Assembly: GCF_000212355.1 (NCBI RefSeq)
Contig: NC_015496.1
Coordinates: forward strand, 2,058,501 to 2,122,500
DNA from: Dokdonia sp. 4H-3-7-5
Lineage (GTDB): Bacteria; Bacteroidota; Bacteroidia; Flavobacteriales; Flavobacteriaceae
Length of the DNA stretch: 64,000 nt
Direction of reading: 5' to 3'
How positions within the stretch are numbered: the stretch's first letter is position 1; the number at the start of each line of letters is the position of its first letter. Position numbers and translations under genes: made by a program. The notes below the pieces were generated by a model, which saw only the letters and a program-made list of their open reading frames with translations, made no database searches and was not told where the DNA came from. Shown here in pieces: positions 7,787-17,944 of the stretch.

Positions 7787-9544
7787 TTAGTTAATAAATC
7801 CGGCTGGATTTTTGTCCCAAAATACTTGACGTGAAATATCAGCCTGTTGCGCATTAGGATTATTGTTTATACTCGTATCTGGATAAAATGCACTTCTATA
7901 AAAATCTCCTGGATTTGGATTTAAAGATGGTTGCATGTTATTAGGGAATCCAGTACGGCGGTAAGCGTTATAAACTTCAAGACCATTTCCAAATGATGCA
8001 ATGTGTTGTTCTTTCATTATCACATTTAATTTATCATCATTTCCAGGTGCAGCATTATATGCGTCATTTACAAAGTTCACATAATTATCAATTTGCGCTT
8101 GTGTAGCTAAGAATTCTTCTAAAAGAACTTCCTCGTTTGCAGCAGTGTCCGAATCATCAGCAATTACAACTGTAGTAGGATTTAAAGATCCAAAAGAGGT
8201 TACTTTATCCATTGAAAATCTGATCGCGTCCTCGAGGCTTGCTTGAGCATCTCCTATACCTAATTCTAAAGCAATTTCAGCTTTTATAAATGCAACGTGA
8301 GTACTCAAAAGAATTGGTTCAATTCCTGCTCCTAATAATCCGTCTGTACCTTCATTTTGAATTCCAGCAGCGTCGCCTACGTCAAAAGCTCCACCGGCAG
8401 GGTAAAGTCCCCAAACTGTTCTTTTTGTATTATCAGGTGGAATACCACTTGCGTCCCCATGATCACGCCCCCAATATCCTCTTGCAGGTACAGCAGTACA
8501 AAATGGTACTGATACATCTATATCTTCATAAATAGAAGTTACACTAGAATAGTGTCCTGGAGCTGCTTGCACAGAACATCCTAAGGTGAAGATATCTTCA
8601 TTTTGGGCATTAGTGTCTTGACGGTAGAAGTAATAAAATAATCTTGGATCATCAAAACCTTTTTCCTGAGTCATTTCCCACATTAGGTAATTAGCTAAAT
8701 ACCCAGAGGCATCGTTTTCATAGTTGCCATTATAACCAGGGTGACGAGTATTTGGGTTTAGTCTATTTGCTCCATAGTTAAATTGAAGATCTTCAGAAGC
8801 ATCATCAATCAAATTATTAGCATTTAGAAGTTCAGTGATTCTTCCTGTAACGTCAATTCCTAAATCACTTGCACCTGCTTTTGCATTGTTAAGCGCACGA
8901 AGTTCTAAGGAGTTTGCTGCGGTAATCCATTTCGCTCTAGAAGTAGAAGAATTTGCAAGGCCGTAGTAGAAATCTTCTAATGGTTCAATTCCTGTACCAC
9001 TTGCTAATAGAACTCTTCCCTGATTTAATTCTTCAAAGGCAGCTAAATAAACTGATACCTGATCAGTAAAGCTTGGACTTTGATTTTCAGCTCCAAGTAG
9101 AGCTTCTTCTAATGGAACGTCCCCAAAAAAGTCAACTAAAGTAAAAAGTACTTGTGCTTTTAAAATCTTAGAAACTCCTAGTTGGTATGAGAAGTTAGTC
9201 TCAGCTTCTGGGAAGTTTTCAAGTGTTTTAATGTCCTGAAGTAATCCGGCATAAGCATTAGACCAGATTCCATTAAAGGTTCCTGGAGAATAAGCTCCTG
9301 CATACACACTAGATCCAGTCATTGAGAATTGTCTAGTTACAGATGAGGCAAATGATCCATATCCTCCAGTAGCAGAGGCAAAACCTCTAAAATTCAATTG
9401 AATATTATTGAAGAGGAATTGTGGGTCAAGTTGGTCTTGTCCTACTTGAGTAGGACTCTCTAGTAAGTCTAACTCTGTGGTTTCACATGAGCTAGTAGCA
9501 AATATCATTGATAGTGCTAATATAGAATATATTATTTTTTTCAT
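7787..9544 (-). CDS. SusD/RagB-family outer-membrane lipoprotein (operon 1)
   Basis: 585 aa. SusD proteins cap the SusC barrel and capture nutrient. I chose the ATG at 9544 (MKKIIYSILAL...) because it gives a clean signal peptide with lipobox TSSC; the longer open frame to 9583 would add 13 non-signal residues and overlap susC. Visible: helix-rich TPR-like region, LKAQVLFTLVDFFGDVPL, SLELRALNNAKAG, and a C-terminal VYNAYRRTGFPNNMQPSLNP, typical of the SusD-like_2 branch shared with 13068-14666. Starts 10 bp after susC. No peptidase, glycosidase or sulfatase is linked, so peptide, glycan or other ligand remains open. Confidence 0.9.
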   Translation of the reverse strand: MKKIIYSILALSMIFATSSCETTELDLLESPTQVGQDQLDPQFLFNNIQLNFRGFASATGGYGSFASSVTRQFSMTGSSVYAGAYSPGTFNGIWSNAYAGLLQDIKTLENFPEAETNFSYQLGVSKILKAQVLFTLVDFFGDVPLEEALLGAENQSPSFTDQVSVYLAAFEELNQGRVLLASGTGIEPLEDFYYGLANSSTSRAKWITAANSLELRALNNAKAGASDLGIDVTGRITELLNANNLIDDASEDLQFNYGANRLNPNTRHPGYNGNYENDASGYLANYLMWEMTQEKGFDDPRLFYYFYRQDTNAQNEDIFTLGCSVQAAPGHYSSVTSIYEDIDVSVPFCTAVPARGYWGRDHGDASGIPPDNTKRTVWGLYPAGGAFDVGDAAGIQNEGTDGLLGAGIEPILLSTHVAFIKAEIALELGIGDAQASLEDAIRFSMDKVTSFGSLNPTTVVIADDSDTAANEEVLLEEFLATQAQIDNYVNFVNDAYNAAPGNDDKLNVIMKEQHIASFGNGLEVYNAYRRTGFPNNMQPSLNPNPGDFYRSAFYPDTSINNNPNAQQADISRQVFWDKNPAGFIN

Positions 9545-9554
9545 TTTCTTTTTA

Positions 9555-12500
9555 TTAGAATGTTGCATTAAGACTAAAACCAAATCTCTTAGAAGTAGGT
9601 CCAGTTAAGTAATCAAATCCTTGACCATTTCCAACACCTGTACTTGATACATCAGGATCAAAATTAAGACCGTCAGGAAAGTTTATTGCTTTAAACCATA
9701 AGTTTTGCCCAATAAAGTTAACTCTCAAGCTTCCAAGTGGAGTGCGTTCTAGTAATTTTTCTGGAAATGAGTATCCTAGTGATACTTCTCTTAAACGTAT
9801 AGAGGTCGCATCATAAATGGCTTGTTCATCAATGAAGAATCCAGAATTCACAAATCCTACGTCTGTAGCGGCGATTTGGATATTATTCGGAGCACCATCC
9901 TGTGTTACACCAGGTAGAATGTACGTTTGAGTTCTGTCAAAATTTGTATCTTCTGTTAATCCACGAGCTAATAGAGCCGCAGCAGTTGTAGAATACATAT
10001 CTCCACCATGTTGATATTCAAGTTGTGCCTGTAATGAAAAGCCCTTGTAAGAGAATTCATTAATGACTGTAGATCTCCAATCTGCATTAGGATCTCCAAT
10101 AACTGAAAGATTATTATCAACTAGATAGTTACCATCACTTCCTACTACTAAATTGTTGTTGGCATCTCTCGTAATTGAGCTACCTACAATTACACCAAAA
10201 GCTTGACCTGAAATAGCAGCGTTACCTAAATTAGTAAACCCAGCAAATACAGTAATACTTCCATCTTCACCTCCGTTATCTTCAACAATGTTTTCGTTTA
10301 CAGACCATTGTCCATTGATATCCCAGTTGAAATCTCCTTCTTCTTCTCCGCGAATTGCTTTAATGCCAAACCCTACTTCGATACCCTTGTTTGTAATTTC
10401 CCCAATATTATCTGAGGTAACGGTATAACCTGTAGCAGGATCAAGAAGTCTGTTTTGTATAATTAGATCATTAGATACTTTGTCATAAACTGATACATCT
10501 AGTGATAATCTGTTTTTAAACAAGCGAGCCTCAATTCCTGCCTCAATTTCTTGGATAAGTTCAGGTTTTAAGTCTGGATTTCCTAACACGTTAGATACAG
10601 TTAGAACGTTTACTGCACCACCGTCTTGATTTTGGAATACATTTGTACCACTTCCAAGTCCTATAGTCGTCGCATATGGATTAGGGAATCCTGCAGAGGA
10701 ACCATAACCAACTCTTAATTTTAGGTAATTTAATACATCATTACCTTTTAGTGACTCAAATGCTGACGTAGGTATTAATGATAAACTAGCAGATGGATAG
10801 AAAATGGCTCTATTTTCTTGAGGTAGCGAAGAGAACCAGTCATTTCTTCCTTGTAAGTTTAAATATGCGTAGTTGTCATATCCAAGTGTTACATTCCCGT
10901 AAAGTCCAATAATGTTTTGCTCTGCAAATCCTGTAAAACCATTTGATTCTTCAAAATTATTGTGAGTCAATAACCCGTACACAAACTGTTGATTACTAGA
11001 TACTCCTTGAAGATTTGTAACTTCTCTTCTTGGGTTAAGACCAATGTTACCATCAATATTTAACTTGTCTGAAATTGCCTTGTCAAAGTTTAAGCTTAAC
11101 GTATGATCCCAAGTTTCATTAATCCTGCTAGAAGTTGTTAAAACTCCACCTTGAATCTGTACACCTCCTTTATTAGCACCATATTGTTGTTCTTGTGAGT
11201 AGGTATCATATGCTACACGGTAGCTTACATTGAACCAATCACTGATATCGTATGAGGCAGTTATGTTAGTAAAGAAACGATTTACACGTTCATCATTTTG
11301 AATGTTGTTTAACGTCCAAAATGGATTGTCAATATCATTTCCAGCTCTATAGTAAACACTTGAATTATCTACTGGATTCTGGAAAGGAAGTCCTATTAAA
11401 TCAACACTTCTTGGTGTGTAAAGTACGTTTGCAAAAAGTGAGGCAGTTCCTGCAGCAGGGTTACTTCCTGTCGCAACAGCTGTAGGAGGTGTTGTTCTAT
11501 CAGTTCTAGTAAAGTTGAACGAACTTGAAATATTTAAGCCATTTGCTAGCTTGGTAGAACCACCAGCACTGAAGTTAATACGTTGGTATGTACTTGTTTT
11601 AACAAAACCTTCCTCGTCAGTACGTCCAAAACTTACATTGTAAGATCCCTTGTCTGAAGAAGAGTTTACACCTATAGAAGTTGTAGTTACACCACCAGTA
11701 GTAAAGAATTGTTCAACACTATCATAAGGACGATAAGCATAGTCAGCTCCCTGAAATTCAGGAAAAACATCTGCTAAAGCAGCTCTGTCATATGGGTGAG
11801 GTACATTACCGTTTTCATCTACTCCATTAGTACCTCTAGAGTCAAAGTTAGGACCCCAGTTACTAAAGGCCTGAGAGTAACTTTGATAAAATCCATTACC
11901 ATATGTGTCTTGATAATCTGGAAGGTTTGCAATCTCCGTCACAAAATATGATTGATCAACAGAAACTTCAAACTTCTTTTGTAGAGATCCTGATGTAGAT
12001 CCAGATTTAGTCGTGATAAGAACTACTCCATTACGTCCAGCCTGACCGTATAGCGTCGTTGCACTTAATCCTTTAAGAACTGAGATTTCGGCAATGTTAT
12101 TAGGATCAATATCCAAAAAACGTGATGATGCAGAGTTCCCACCTGAATTAAATCCTTGGTCAGAATTAGTAGCCGTGTTAAATGGTATACCATCAACAAC
12201 AAAAAGTGGCTGATTACTTCCATTAATAGAAGAGTAACCACGTATAATAATATTGGTACCAGACCCTGCTAGTCCAGATGTCTGTTGAATATTAACCCCA
12301 GGAGCTTTTCCTTGAAGTACACGAGCGACATCTGTTGATGGTCTAGATCCAATTGCTTCAGATTGAATCGTAGTTACTGCATAACCTACAGCTTTCTTTT
12401 CTCTTTTAATACCTTGGGCAGTCACAATAACTTCCTCCAGTGCATTATCTGAAGCGAGCCCTACATTGATGGTAGTTTGATTACCCACAGTAACTTCTTT

Positions 12501-12734
12501 TGTAGTGTATCCTACGAAGCTGAAAATAAGAACATCAGTAGGACTTGCTTGAATTGAGTAATTACCGTCAAAATCGGTTTGAGTTCCAGTAGCTGTTCCC
12601 TTTACGATGACATTTGCACCAGGCAAAGGACCATTTTCTTCGGTAACAGTTCCGGAAACTGTTGTCTGTGCAAGGGAAACTTGCACTACAAACGCTAGCA
12701 ATAGCGTTAAAATTCCACTAAACTTTGTTTTCAT
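9555..12734 (-). CDS. SusC/RagA-family TonB-linked outer-membrane transporter (operon 1)
   Basis: 1059 aa. TonB-dependent channel that imports the ligand held by SusD. Signal peptide ends at about residue 22 (VSLAQ). A carboxypeptidase-regulatory-like domain (about 24-95; GTVTEENGPLPGANVIVKG, FDGNYSI) is followed by EEVIVTAQG, the plug (about 115-230; LQGKAPGVNIQQTSG, PLFVVDGIPF, VLKGLSATTLYG, GVVLITTK) and a beta barrel ending in a C-terminal Phe. Its first 22 codons and leader are almost identical in DNA to those of the SusC at 14671-17874, although the proteins diverge after that. First gene of a four-gene operon ending at 6000. Confidence 0.95.
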   Translation of the reverse strand: MKTKFSGILTLLLAFVVQVSLAQTTVSGTVTEENGPLPGANVIVKGTATGTQTDFDGNYSIQASPTDVLIFSFVGYTTKEVTVGNQTTINVGLASDNALEEVIVTAQGIKREKKAVGYAVTTIQSEAIGSRPSTDVARVLQGKAPGVNIQQTSGLAGSGTNIIIRGYSSINGSNQPLFVVDGIPFNTATNSDQGFNSGGNSASSRFLDIDPNNIAEISVLKGLSATTLYGQAGRNGVVLITTKSGSTSGSLQKKFEVSVDQSYFVTEIANLPDYQDTYGNGFYQSYSQAFSNWGPNFDSRGTNGVDENGNVPHPYDRAALADVFPEFQGADYAYRPYDSVEQFFTTGGVTTTSIGVNSSSDKGSYNVSFGRTDEEGFVKTSTYQRINFSAGGSTKLANGLNISSSFNFTRTDRTTPPTAVATGSNPAAGTASLFANVLYTPRSVDLIGLPFQNPVDNSSVYYRAGNDIDNPFWTLNNIQNDERVNRFFTNITASYDISDWFNVSYRVAYDTYSQEQQYGANKGGVQIQGGVLTTSSRINETWDHTLSLNFDKAISDKLNIDGNIGLNPRREVTNLQGVSSNQQFVYGLLTHNNFEESNGFTGFAEQNIIGLYGNVTLGYDNYAYLNLQGRNDWFSSLPQENRAIFYPSASLSLIPTSAFESLKGNDVLNYLKLRVGYGSSAGFPNPYATTIGLGSGTNVFQNQDGGAVNVLTVSNVLGNPDLKPELIQEIEAGIEARLFKNRLSLDVSVYDKVSNDLIIQNRLLDPATGYTVTSDNIGEITNKGIEVGFGIKAIRGEEEGDFNWDINGQWSVNENIVEDNGGEDGSITVFAGFTNLGNAAISGQAFGVIVGSSITRDANNNLVVGSDGNYLVDNNLSVIGDPNADWRSTVINEFSYKGFSLQAQLEYQHGGDMYSTTAAALLARGLTEDTNFDRTQTYILPGVTQDGAPNNIQIAATDVGFVNSGFFIDEQAIYDATSIRLREVSLGYSFPEKLLERTPLGSLRVNFIGQNLWFKAINFPDGLNFDPDVSSTGVGNGQGFDYLTGPTSKRFGFSLNATF

Positions 12735-12758
12735 TTTTATAAATTATTTGAATTAGCC
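12670..12758 (-). repeat. 89-bp leader/signal-peptide block shared with the susC of operon 2, copy A
   Basis: The leader plus signal-peptide codons of this susC match 17810-17898 at all but about three of 89 positions (differences near 12674, 12675 and 12700). The identity spans the untranslated leader (GAATTAGCC side) and the first 22 codons, then falls away. Confidence 0.85.
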
Positions 12759-12786
12759 ATCGCTAAAATAACATTTTATATATAAA

Positions 12787-12805
12787 AATTAATATTTCTT
12801 TAACG
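12787..12805 (-). promoter_or_regulatory. Shared susC upstream motif, copy 1
   Basis: On the minus strand: CGTTAAA, six bases, TTAATT. The same motif with the same six-base gap occurs at 17926-17944, and a close version at 23773-23791, each upstream of a susC. It starts 53 bp before the ATG. A possible -7 box TATTTTAG lies downstream at the edge of the shared leader, so TTAATT could be the -33 side. Regulator or promoter role is inferred. Confidence 0.5.
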
Positions 12806-13013
12806 GAATGTAGGTTTTAATTAATATTAGAGCGTTGTTTTTAAGACGCATAATAAGATAAATGATATTTAATAAATTGAAAATCAATTGATTGTGAGTA
12901 AATCATAAATAGTTAATGAAATTGTAAATTTAATATGTCATTCTTGTTTATTTAACAATTTTAAGAAGTCATCCGCTTTTTAAGATAATGTTCACATTTT
13001 AATGAGCTCAAAT

Positions 13014-13046
13014 AAAAAAAGGCCACTCATGATGTGAGTGGCCTTT
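13014..13046 (-). terminator. Intrinsic terminator of SusCD operon 2
   Basis: Perfect nine-bp stem GGCCACTCA (13021-13029) with TGAGTGGCC (13035-13043), loop of five, extended by A/T pairs. A long A run before it gives a T tract on the minus strand, 22 bp after the susD stop. Confidence 0.9.
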
Positions 13047-13067
13047 ATAAATATTAATTAGAAAAGT

Positions 13068-14666
13068 TTAGTTAACGTCCCAAAATAGTTTACTTATTAT
13101 TAAGTCACCATTTGAGAGGTTTGCTGCAGCTGCATCTCTATTTGCACCGTTTAGAGTTTGTAATATTTGAGGATATCTCAATCTAAATGGTAAGTCAGAT
13201 ACAGAAGGGTCAACTGGACCAGCTTCAAAAATATAGCTTTCAACTCTGTTTTCAGGGGCTAAACCATCAATCTGTTCTTGTGGTAGGTCAACAGTTTCGT
13301 TTACTTGAACAAGAATGTTAGGGAAACCAGTTCTTCTATATTCTGTATAAGCTTGATGCGCTTGCATGTATAATGCAATATATTTTTGATTTAAAACATT
13401 TGCTTGATTTGCCGGAGGTAGGTTACCCACAAATGTTGCTATATCTGCAGCAGGAACTCCCCACTTTTCCATACTTGCTGTTACACCGTTCTCATAGTTC
13501 GCTTGCGCGAAACCGTTTCTTTCAGAGATTAAGAACTGAACTTCGGCATATTCCATTAGTATCTCGCGATAATCTGGCTTAATCACATTACTACTTGGAT
13601 ACGAATATGTTGTTCTATCTAAGAAGTTAGTATTTCTGAATGCATACGGTACTCCTAAATAATCATCATAGTCCATAGTTACTGCAGCAGTTCCAGACTT
13701 TACATCTTCAATGTCAACAGAAATTGGCACTGCCATTTGGAATAATCTTGGATCTTGATCAAAGTTTCCTCTTTCACCTTTAAGTAGTTCTACAAAAGGA
13801 GCAGCTACAGCAAAGTCAGTTCTTGTAAGAAATGCTCCCCATAATGGAGACGAGTTTGCATCTGCAGTATCATAGGCTTGTGAAGCATTATCATCATTTG
13901 ATGTCATAACTCCGCTAGCAACTGCTGCATCAAAGGCAGTCTGATATGAACCCGCATCAACACCTTTGATAGTTGTAGCAACTCTTAAAATAAGTGAATT
14001 AGCAAATTTTTTCCACTTTGTTGCATCTCCATTGAAAATGTTATCGCCATTGGTAAATACAACTTCACCTTCATTAATCATGTCTGCAGATTCTCTAAGC
14101 TCTTTAAGTATATCTGTGTAAATATCCTCTTGAGCTGCAAAAACAGGGGTGAAGTTTCCAGCTTCTAATTGTGCTGCTTGAAACGTTTCATTGTCAGAAC
14201 CGTATGAATAGTAAGGCACATCTCCAAAGAAATTTGTTAATTCATAAAACATGTAAGCTAGCATGATACGCGAAGCGGCAATTTGATTATCATTATTTCC
14301 AGACGCTGCTGCAGTACCCCTCGTTTCTTCATTAGTATTTAAATCTAAAATAGCTTTGAAGTCTGTCATCGTCAAATACGTATTGTTGTAAATTGATTCT
14401 GCAGTTGTTTCACGGTATAGAAATCTATCTTCATCAGCATAGGCTGTTTGTCCCCAGTACTGCATCCAAGGCAACGTAAGGCGACCTTCATTAAATCCAC
14501 TTCTTGAGAAATCAGTAAAAGATTTGGTTGCACTTGCAAAAATATTTGCAGTAGGAACCACCTCTGGTTGATTAGGATTGATATTTAGCTCAACTAGGTC
14601 ATCGGAGCATGATGTAAATGCACCAGCGATGACTAGCATCATAATTATAAAAAATTTAGTTTTCAT
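13068..14666 (-). CDS. SusD/RagB-family lipoprotein (operon 2)
   Basis: 532 aa. Signal peptide with lipobox FTSC (Cys about 19) followed by SDDLVELNINPNQP, characteristic of the SusD-like_2 branch. Also visible: LTLPWMQYWGQTAYADEDRF, IAASRIMLAYMFYELTNFFGDVPYYSYG, FANSLILRVATTIKG, and C-terminal AYTEYRRTGFPNILVQVNE. It starts 4 bp after its susC and ends before a strong terminator, so operon 2 has only susC and susD. The Trp/Tyr-rich N-terminal part may line the ligand pocket (inference). Substrate unknown. Confidence 0.92.
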   Translation of the reverse strand: MKTKFFIIMMLVIAGAFTSCSDDLVELNINPNQPEVVPTANIFASATKSFTDFSRSGFNEGRLTLPWMQYWGQTAYADEDRFLYRETTAESIYNNTYLTMTDFKAILDLNTNEETRGTAAASGNNDNQIAASRIMLAYMFYELTNFFGDVPYYSYGSDNETFQAAQLEAGNFTPVFAAQEDIYTDILKELRESADMINEGEVVFTNGDNIFNGDATKWKKFANSLILRVATTIKGVDAGSYQTAFDAAVASGVMTSNDDNASQAYDTADANSSPLWGAFLTRTDFAVAAPFVELLKGERGNFDQDPRLFQMAVPISVDIEDVKSGTAAVTMDYDDYLGVPYAFRNTNFLDRTTYSYPSSNVIKPDYREILMEYAEVQFLISERNGFAQANYENGVTASMEKWGVPAADIATFVGNLPPANQANVLNQKYIALYMQAHQAYTEYRRTGFPNILVQVNETVDLPQEQIDGLAPENRVESYIFEAGPVDPSVSDLPFRLRYPQILQTLNGANRDAAAANLSNGDLIISKLFWDVN

Positions 14667-14670
14667 TTTT

Positions 14671-17600
14671 TTAAAATTTTAATTGTACGTTAAAACCGTA
14701 GCTCTTTGTTGATGGAAGAGATCCTCCTTCAGAACCTTGAATGTTACCACTACCTGATGTAGCCACTTCTGGATCAAAATTATCATTGTCTAATCCCCAA
14801 ACACCTAAATTTCTACCAAATGCTGAAACCATGACGTCAGATACTCCAAGATTTTTAATCCAATCAGTAGGTACTCTATAGCTTAGAGATACTTCTCTTA
14901 ATTTAATATAATCTGCATCAAAAACGTTTGCTGCATCTGGTCCAAAGAAGTAATCAGTACCCTCTTGTTGAGCAGAGATCACTTGTGTATTTTCAGCGGT
15001 GTCTGTAACACTATAATTCCCGTTTTCATCATAGGTTACTGTTCCTGTTACTCCTTCTAAAACAGTTCCCACTTCACGTTTATTATCTGTAGCTGTTTGT
15101 TCTAGAATTCCAGAGTAGTTACCCCAAATATTTGTAAGGGATCTGTACTTTCCTCCCTCTTGTATATCAATTAGAAATCCTAAGCTGAGATTTTTGTAAC
15201 GGAAAGTATTTCTAATACCTAAATTAAAGTCTGGTAAAATAGATCCTAAGTTTTCTTGATCTCTAGTTTCAGCAAAGCTACCGTTTGAGTTTACTACTTT
15301 GTTGCCTTGAGCATCAAACACGAAATTTGTTCCTTTTATAATACCATATGATTCGCCTACAACTGCGTTTAATGTAACAGAGTTAAAAGGGAAACGTGCA
15401 ATTTGAAGAGATTCAATTCCATCCAATAGCTCTATCAGTTCATTGTTGTTTTTAGAAAAGTTAAAAGTGGTGTCCCAAGAAAAATCTTCTTTTTCAATAA
15501 TAGTTGCATTTAATAATGCTTCTATACCTCTATTTCGTAATGTACCTCCATTTGTTAGAGTAGCAGTATACCCCGTTGCGGCGGTTGTTGAAACTGGGGT
15601 AATTAGATTTGTTGTTTCTTCATTATAGTAAGTTAAATCTATACTTATTCTATTTTGTAGAAATGCCATTTCTAAACCAACCTCATAACTGTTTTTGAAT
15701 TCTGGTTCAAGATTTGGGTTTTGGCTAGTATTGGAAGTGCTAAAAGGGACATCTCCTAAGAAAGGGATTGATGCACCAAATGTTGTTGCTAATGTGTAAG
15801 GATCTGAATCACTACCAACCTCGGCATAACCTCCACGAATCTTACCAAAAGAAAGCCAATCTGCTTCTATAAATTTAGAAAATACAAAACTACCGTTGAT
15901 ACTTGGATAAAAGAATGATAGGTTATCTTCTGCTAATGATGATGACCAATCATTTCTACCTGTAAACGTCAAATATGCAAAATCATCATACCCTAAAGAA
16001 ACAGATCCAAAGACACTATTTACACGTTTTCTAGAATCAAATTCTGTTACTTGTGCAGGATCTGTAGAGTTGCTTATGTTGTAAAGTCCTGGTACAACGA
16101 GACCTCCAGAGGTTGCAGCAGAAAGTCTGTGAAATTCTGCATCTCTTCTATTAACACCAGCAAAAGAGTTGAGACTTATTTTATTGTCTAGAAATTTCTT
16201 GTCGAAGTGAACTCTGGTTTCATAATTAATTTCTTCAAAGTCACGATCAGATTCTGAATAACTTGCAATACCTTGAGAACCAACAGCTACACGTTCATTG
16301 ATTCTAAAATCATACGTGTCTGCATATACTTTCCCTACAACATATAAGTCATCAGTGATATTATAAGTTGCTCCTACATTTCCGTACCAGCGAGTACGTT
16401 TGTCATTTGCAGTGTTTTCAAATAATGTCCAGTATGGATTGTCTGAATATCTTGGATTTCCGTTTGTAGCAGAAATTCTATTCCAAGGTCTTTGAGAACC
16501 GTCAGCTAGTTTGTAATCTCTTAGGCGACCGTAGTCAAGAGAAGTCTGTCCAAATTGATATAACTGCTGTACAACACCCGCACCAGTATAACCAGAAGCG
16601 GGTCTGTTGAATCCTTCTGTAACGGTTAGGTTCACAATAGCTTCAACTTTTAATTTATCAGATATCTGACTAGTGGCATTAAAATTAATAGAGTTTTTTC
16701 TCAAGTTAGAATTTGGAACAATACCATCAGTTCTAGTATTGTTAGCACTCAAACGCATTGTTGATTTATCTGTTCCTTGTGAGAATGAAACTCCATTGTT
16801 ATAAGATACTCCAGTGTTCCAGAATGAATCTACATTGTTTTTAGGAGCAGACCATGCACGAGTTTGAAGAAAATCATCTTCAAATTCAGGGTCAAACGCA
16901 TCCCAGTGTAATACTTGTTGCCCTTCAAATCGAGGTCCCCAAGATTCATCAGTTCCATAATCTACTACGTCATACGTAGTACCATTAATAGTCGCTTGAT
17001 TGAATCCGGCTTGACCTATAGTACTAGCATCTCCAGCGCCACCACCGTATAATTTTTGGATTTTAGGAAGGATGTTTACCGTTTCAAAAGTAATTCCAGA
17101 GTTTACTGTTACCTCTGCTCTTCCTTTTTTTCCTGACTTCGTTGTTATAAGAATCACACCGTTAAGAGCACGAGATCCATAGAGAGCGGCAGCTGGTCCA
17201 CCTTTTAGTACATTCATTGTAGCAATATCATCCGGATTAATATCAAATCCAGCGTCACCATAATCTCTACCACCTCCACCAGATTGGGTAGTTGAAGAGT
17301 TATAATTACTATTATCTAATGGGATACCATCCACTACAATAAGTGGTCTGTTTTCACCTGTAATAGATGATGCTCCACGAATTACTACTCGTGTTGAGCC
17401 TCCAAGGTTACCCGTAGCATTAGAAATTTGTACACCCGCTACTTTACCCGAGATTGAGTTAAGTGCATTTGGATTTCTAGTTTCAGCAATTTCCTCACCA
17501 GACACTTCTTGAGTAGAATACCCTAAGGATTTCTTTTCTCTAGAAATACCTAAGGCAGTAATCACAACCTCATCAAGAGCATCTCCTGCAGCTAGTGTCA

Positions 17601-17874
17601 CATTAATAGTAGAAGAAGTACCTACCAATATAGTTTGGTCAGTAAAACCTACATAAGTAAAAACAAGAGATTGTCCTTGTTCTGCTTCAATTGAGTAATT
17701 ACCGTCAAAATCTGTTTGTGTACCTGTGTTAGTTCCTTTCAAAAGAACATTTGCTCCTGGAAGTGGTACGCCGGTGTCGTCTTTCACCGTTCCAGTCACT
17801 GTTAATTGTGCAAACGAAACTTGCACTACAAACGCTAGTAATAGCGTTAAAATTCCACTAAACTTTGTTTTCAT
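14671..17874 (-). CDS. SusC/RagA-family TonB-linked outer-membrane transporter (operon 2)
   Basis: 1067 aa. Signal peptide to VSFAQ, carboxypeptidase-regulatory-like domain (about 24-95, VKDDTGVPLPGANVLLKG, FDGNYSI), then LDEVVITALGISREKKSLGYS, plug (SGKVAGVQISNATG, PLIVVDGIPLDN, VLKGGPAAALYG, GVILITTK) and a long barrel ending SYGFNVQLKF. Glycine-rich insertion (SGGGGRDYG) in the plug. The signal peptide and leader DNA are nearly the same as in the susC at 9555-12734, while the rest is a distant paralogue. It pairs with the susD at 13068-14666. Confidence 0.95.
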   Translation of the reverse strand: MKTKFSGILTLLLAFVVQVSFAQLTVTGTVKDDTGVPLPGANVLLKGTNTGTQTDFDGNYSIEAEQGQSLVFTYVGFTDQTILVGTSSTINVTLAAGDALDEVVITALGISREKKSLGYSTQEVSGEEIAETRNPNALNSISGKVAGVQISNATGNLGGSTRVVIRGASSITGENRPLIVVDGIPLDNSNYNSSTTQSGGGGRDYGDAGFDINPDDIATMNVLKGGPAAALYGSRALNGVILITTKSGKKGRAEVTVNSGITFETVNILPKIQKLYGGGAGDASTIGQAGFNQATINGTTYDVVDYGTDESWGPRFEGQQVLHWDAFDPEFEDDFLQTRAWSAPKNNVDSFWNTGVSYNNGVSFSQGTDKSTMRLSANNTRTDGIVPNSNLRKNSINFNATSQISDKLKVEAIVNLTVTEGFNRPASGYTGAGVVQQLYQFGQTSLDYGRLRDYKLADGSQRPWNRISATNGNPRYSDNPYWTLFENTANDKRTRWYGNVGATYNITDDLYVVGKVYADTYDFRINERVAVGSQGIASYSESDRDFEEINYETRVHFDKKFLDNKISLNSFAGVNRRDAEFHRLSAATSGGLVVPGLYNISNSTDPAQVTEFDSRKRVNSVFGSVSLGYDDFAYLTFTGRNDWSSSLAEDNLSFFYPSINGSFVFSKFIEADWLSFGKIRGGYAEVGSDSDPYTLATTFGASIPFLGDVPFSTSNTSQNPNLEPEFKNSYEVGLEMAFLQNRISIDLTYYNEETTNLITPVSTTAATGYTATLTNGGTLRNRGIEALLNATIIEKEDFSWDTTFNFSKNNNELIELLDGIESLQIARFPFNSVTLNAVVGESYGIIKGTNFVFDAQGNKVVNSNGSFAETRDQENLGSILPDFNLGIRNTFRYKNLSLGFLIDIQEGGKYRSLTNIWGNYSGILEQTATDNKREVGTVLEGVTGTVTYDENGNYSVTDTAENTQVISAQQEGTDYFFGPDAANVFDADYIKLREVSLSYRVPTDWIKNLGVSDVMVSAFGRNLGVWGLDNDNFDPEVATSGSGNIQGSEGGSLPSTKSYGFNVQLKF

Positions 17875-17898
17875 TTTTATAAATTATTTGAATTAGCC
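17810..17898 (-). repeat. 89-bp leader/signal-peptide block shared with the susC of operon 1, copy B
   Basis: Partner of 12670-12758, matching at about 86 of 89 positions across the untranslated leader and signal-peptide codons. Confidence 0.85.
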
Positions 17899-17925
17899 GT
17901 TCCAAATAAAGTCATAAAGAAACCT

Positions 17926-17944
17926 AATTAATACGCTTTTAACG
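17926..17944 (-). promoter_or_regulatory. Shared susC upstream motif, copy 2
   Basis: Minus strand CGTTAAA-N6-TTAATT, starting 52 bp before the ATG, almost the same distance as in operon 1. A possible -7 box TTATTTGG lies between motif and leader. Role inferred. Confidence 0.5.

Larger units (their letters stand above)
12735..13067. other. Intergenic region between susC of operon 1 and susD of operon 2
   Basis: 333 bp without a gene. It holds the leader and promoter region of the operon 1 susC (12735 to about 12830), then AT-rich sequence without clear features, and the operon 2 terminator at 13014-13046. No open frame on either strand looks coding. Confidence 0.7.

Noticed and set aside
9545-9583. 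Extended N-terminus of the operon 1 SusD protein (39 bases more)
   Set aside because: The added residues overlap the end of susC and precede a complete lipoprotein signal peptide starting at 9544, so the shorter form is far more likely.
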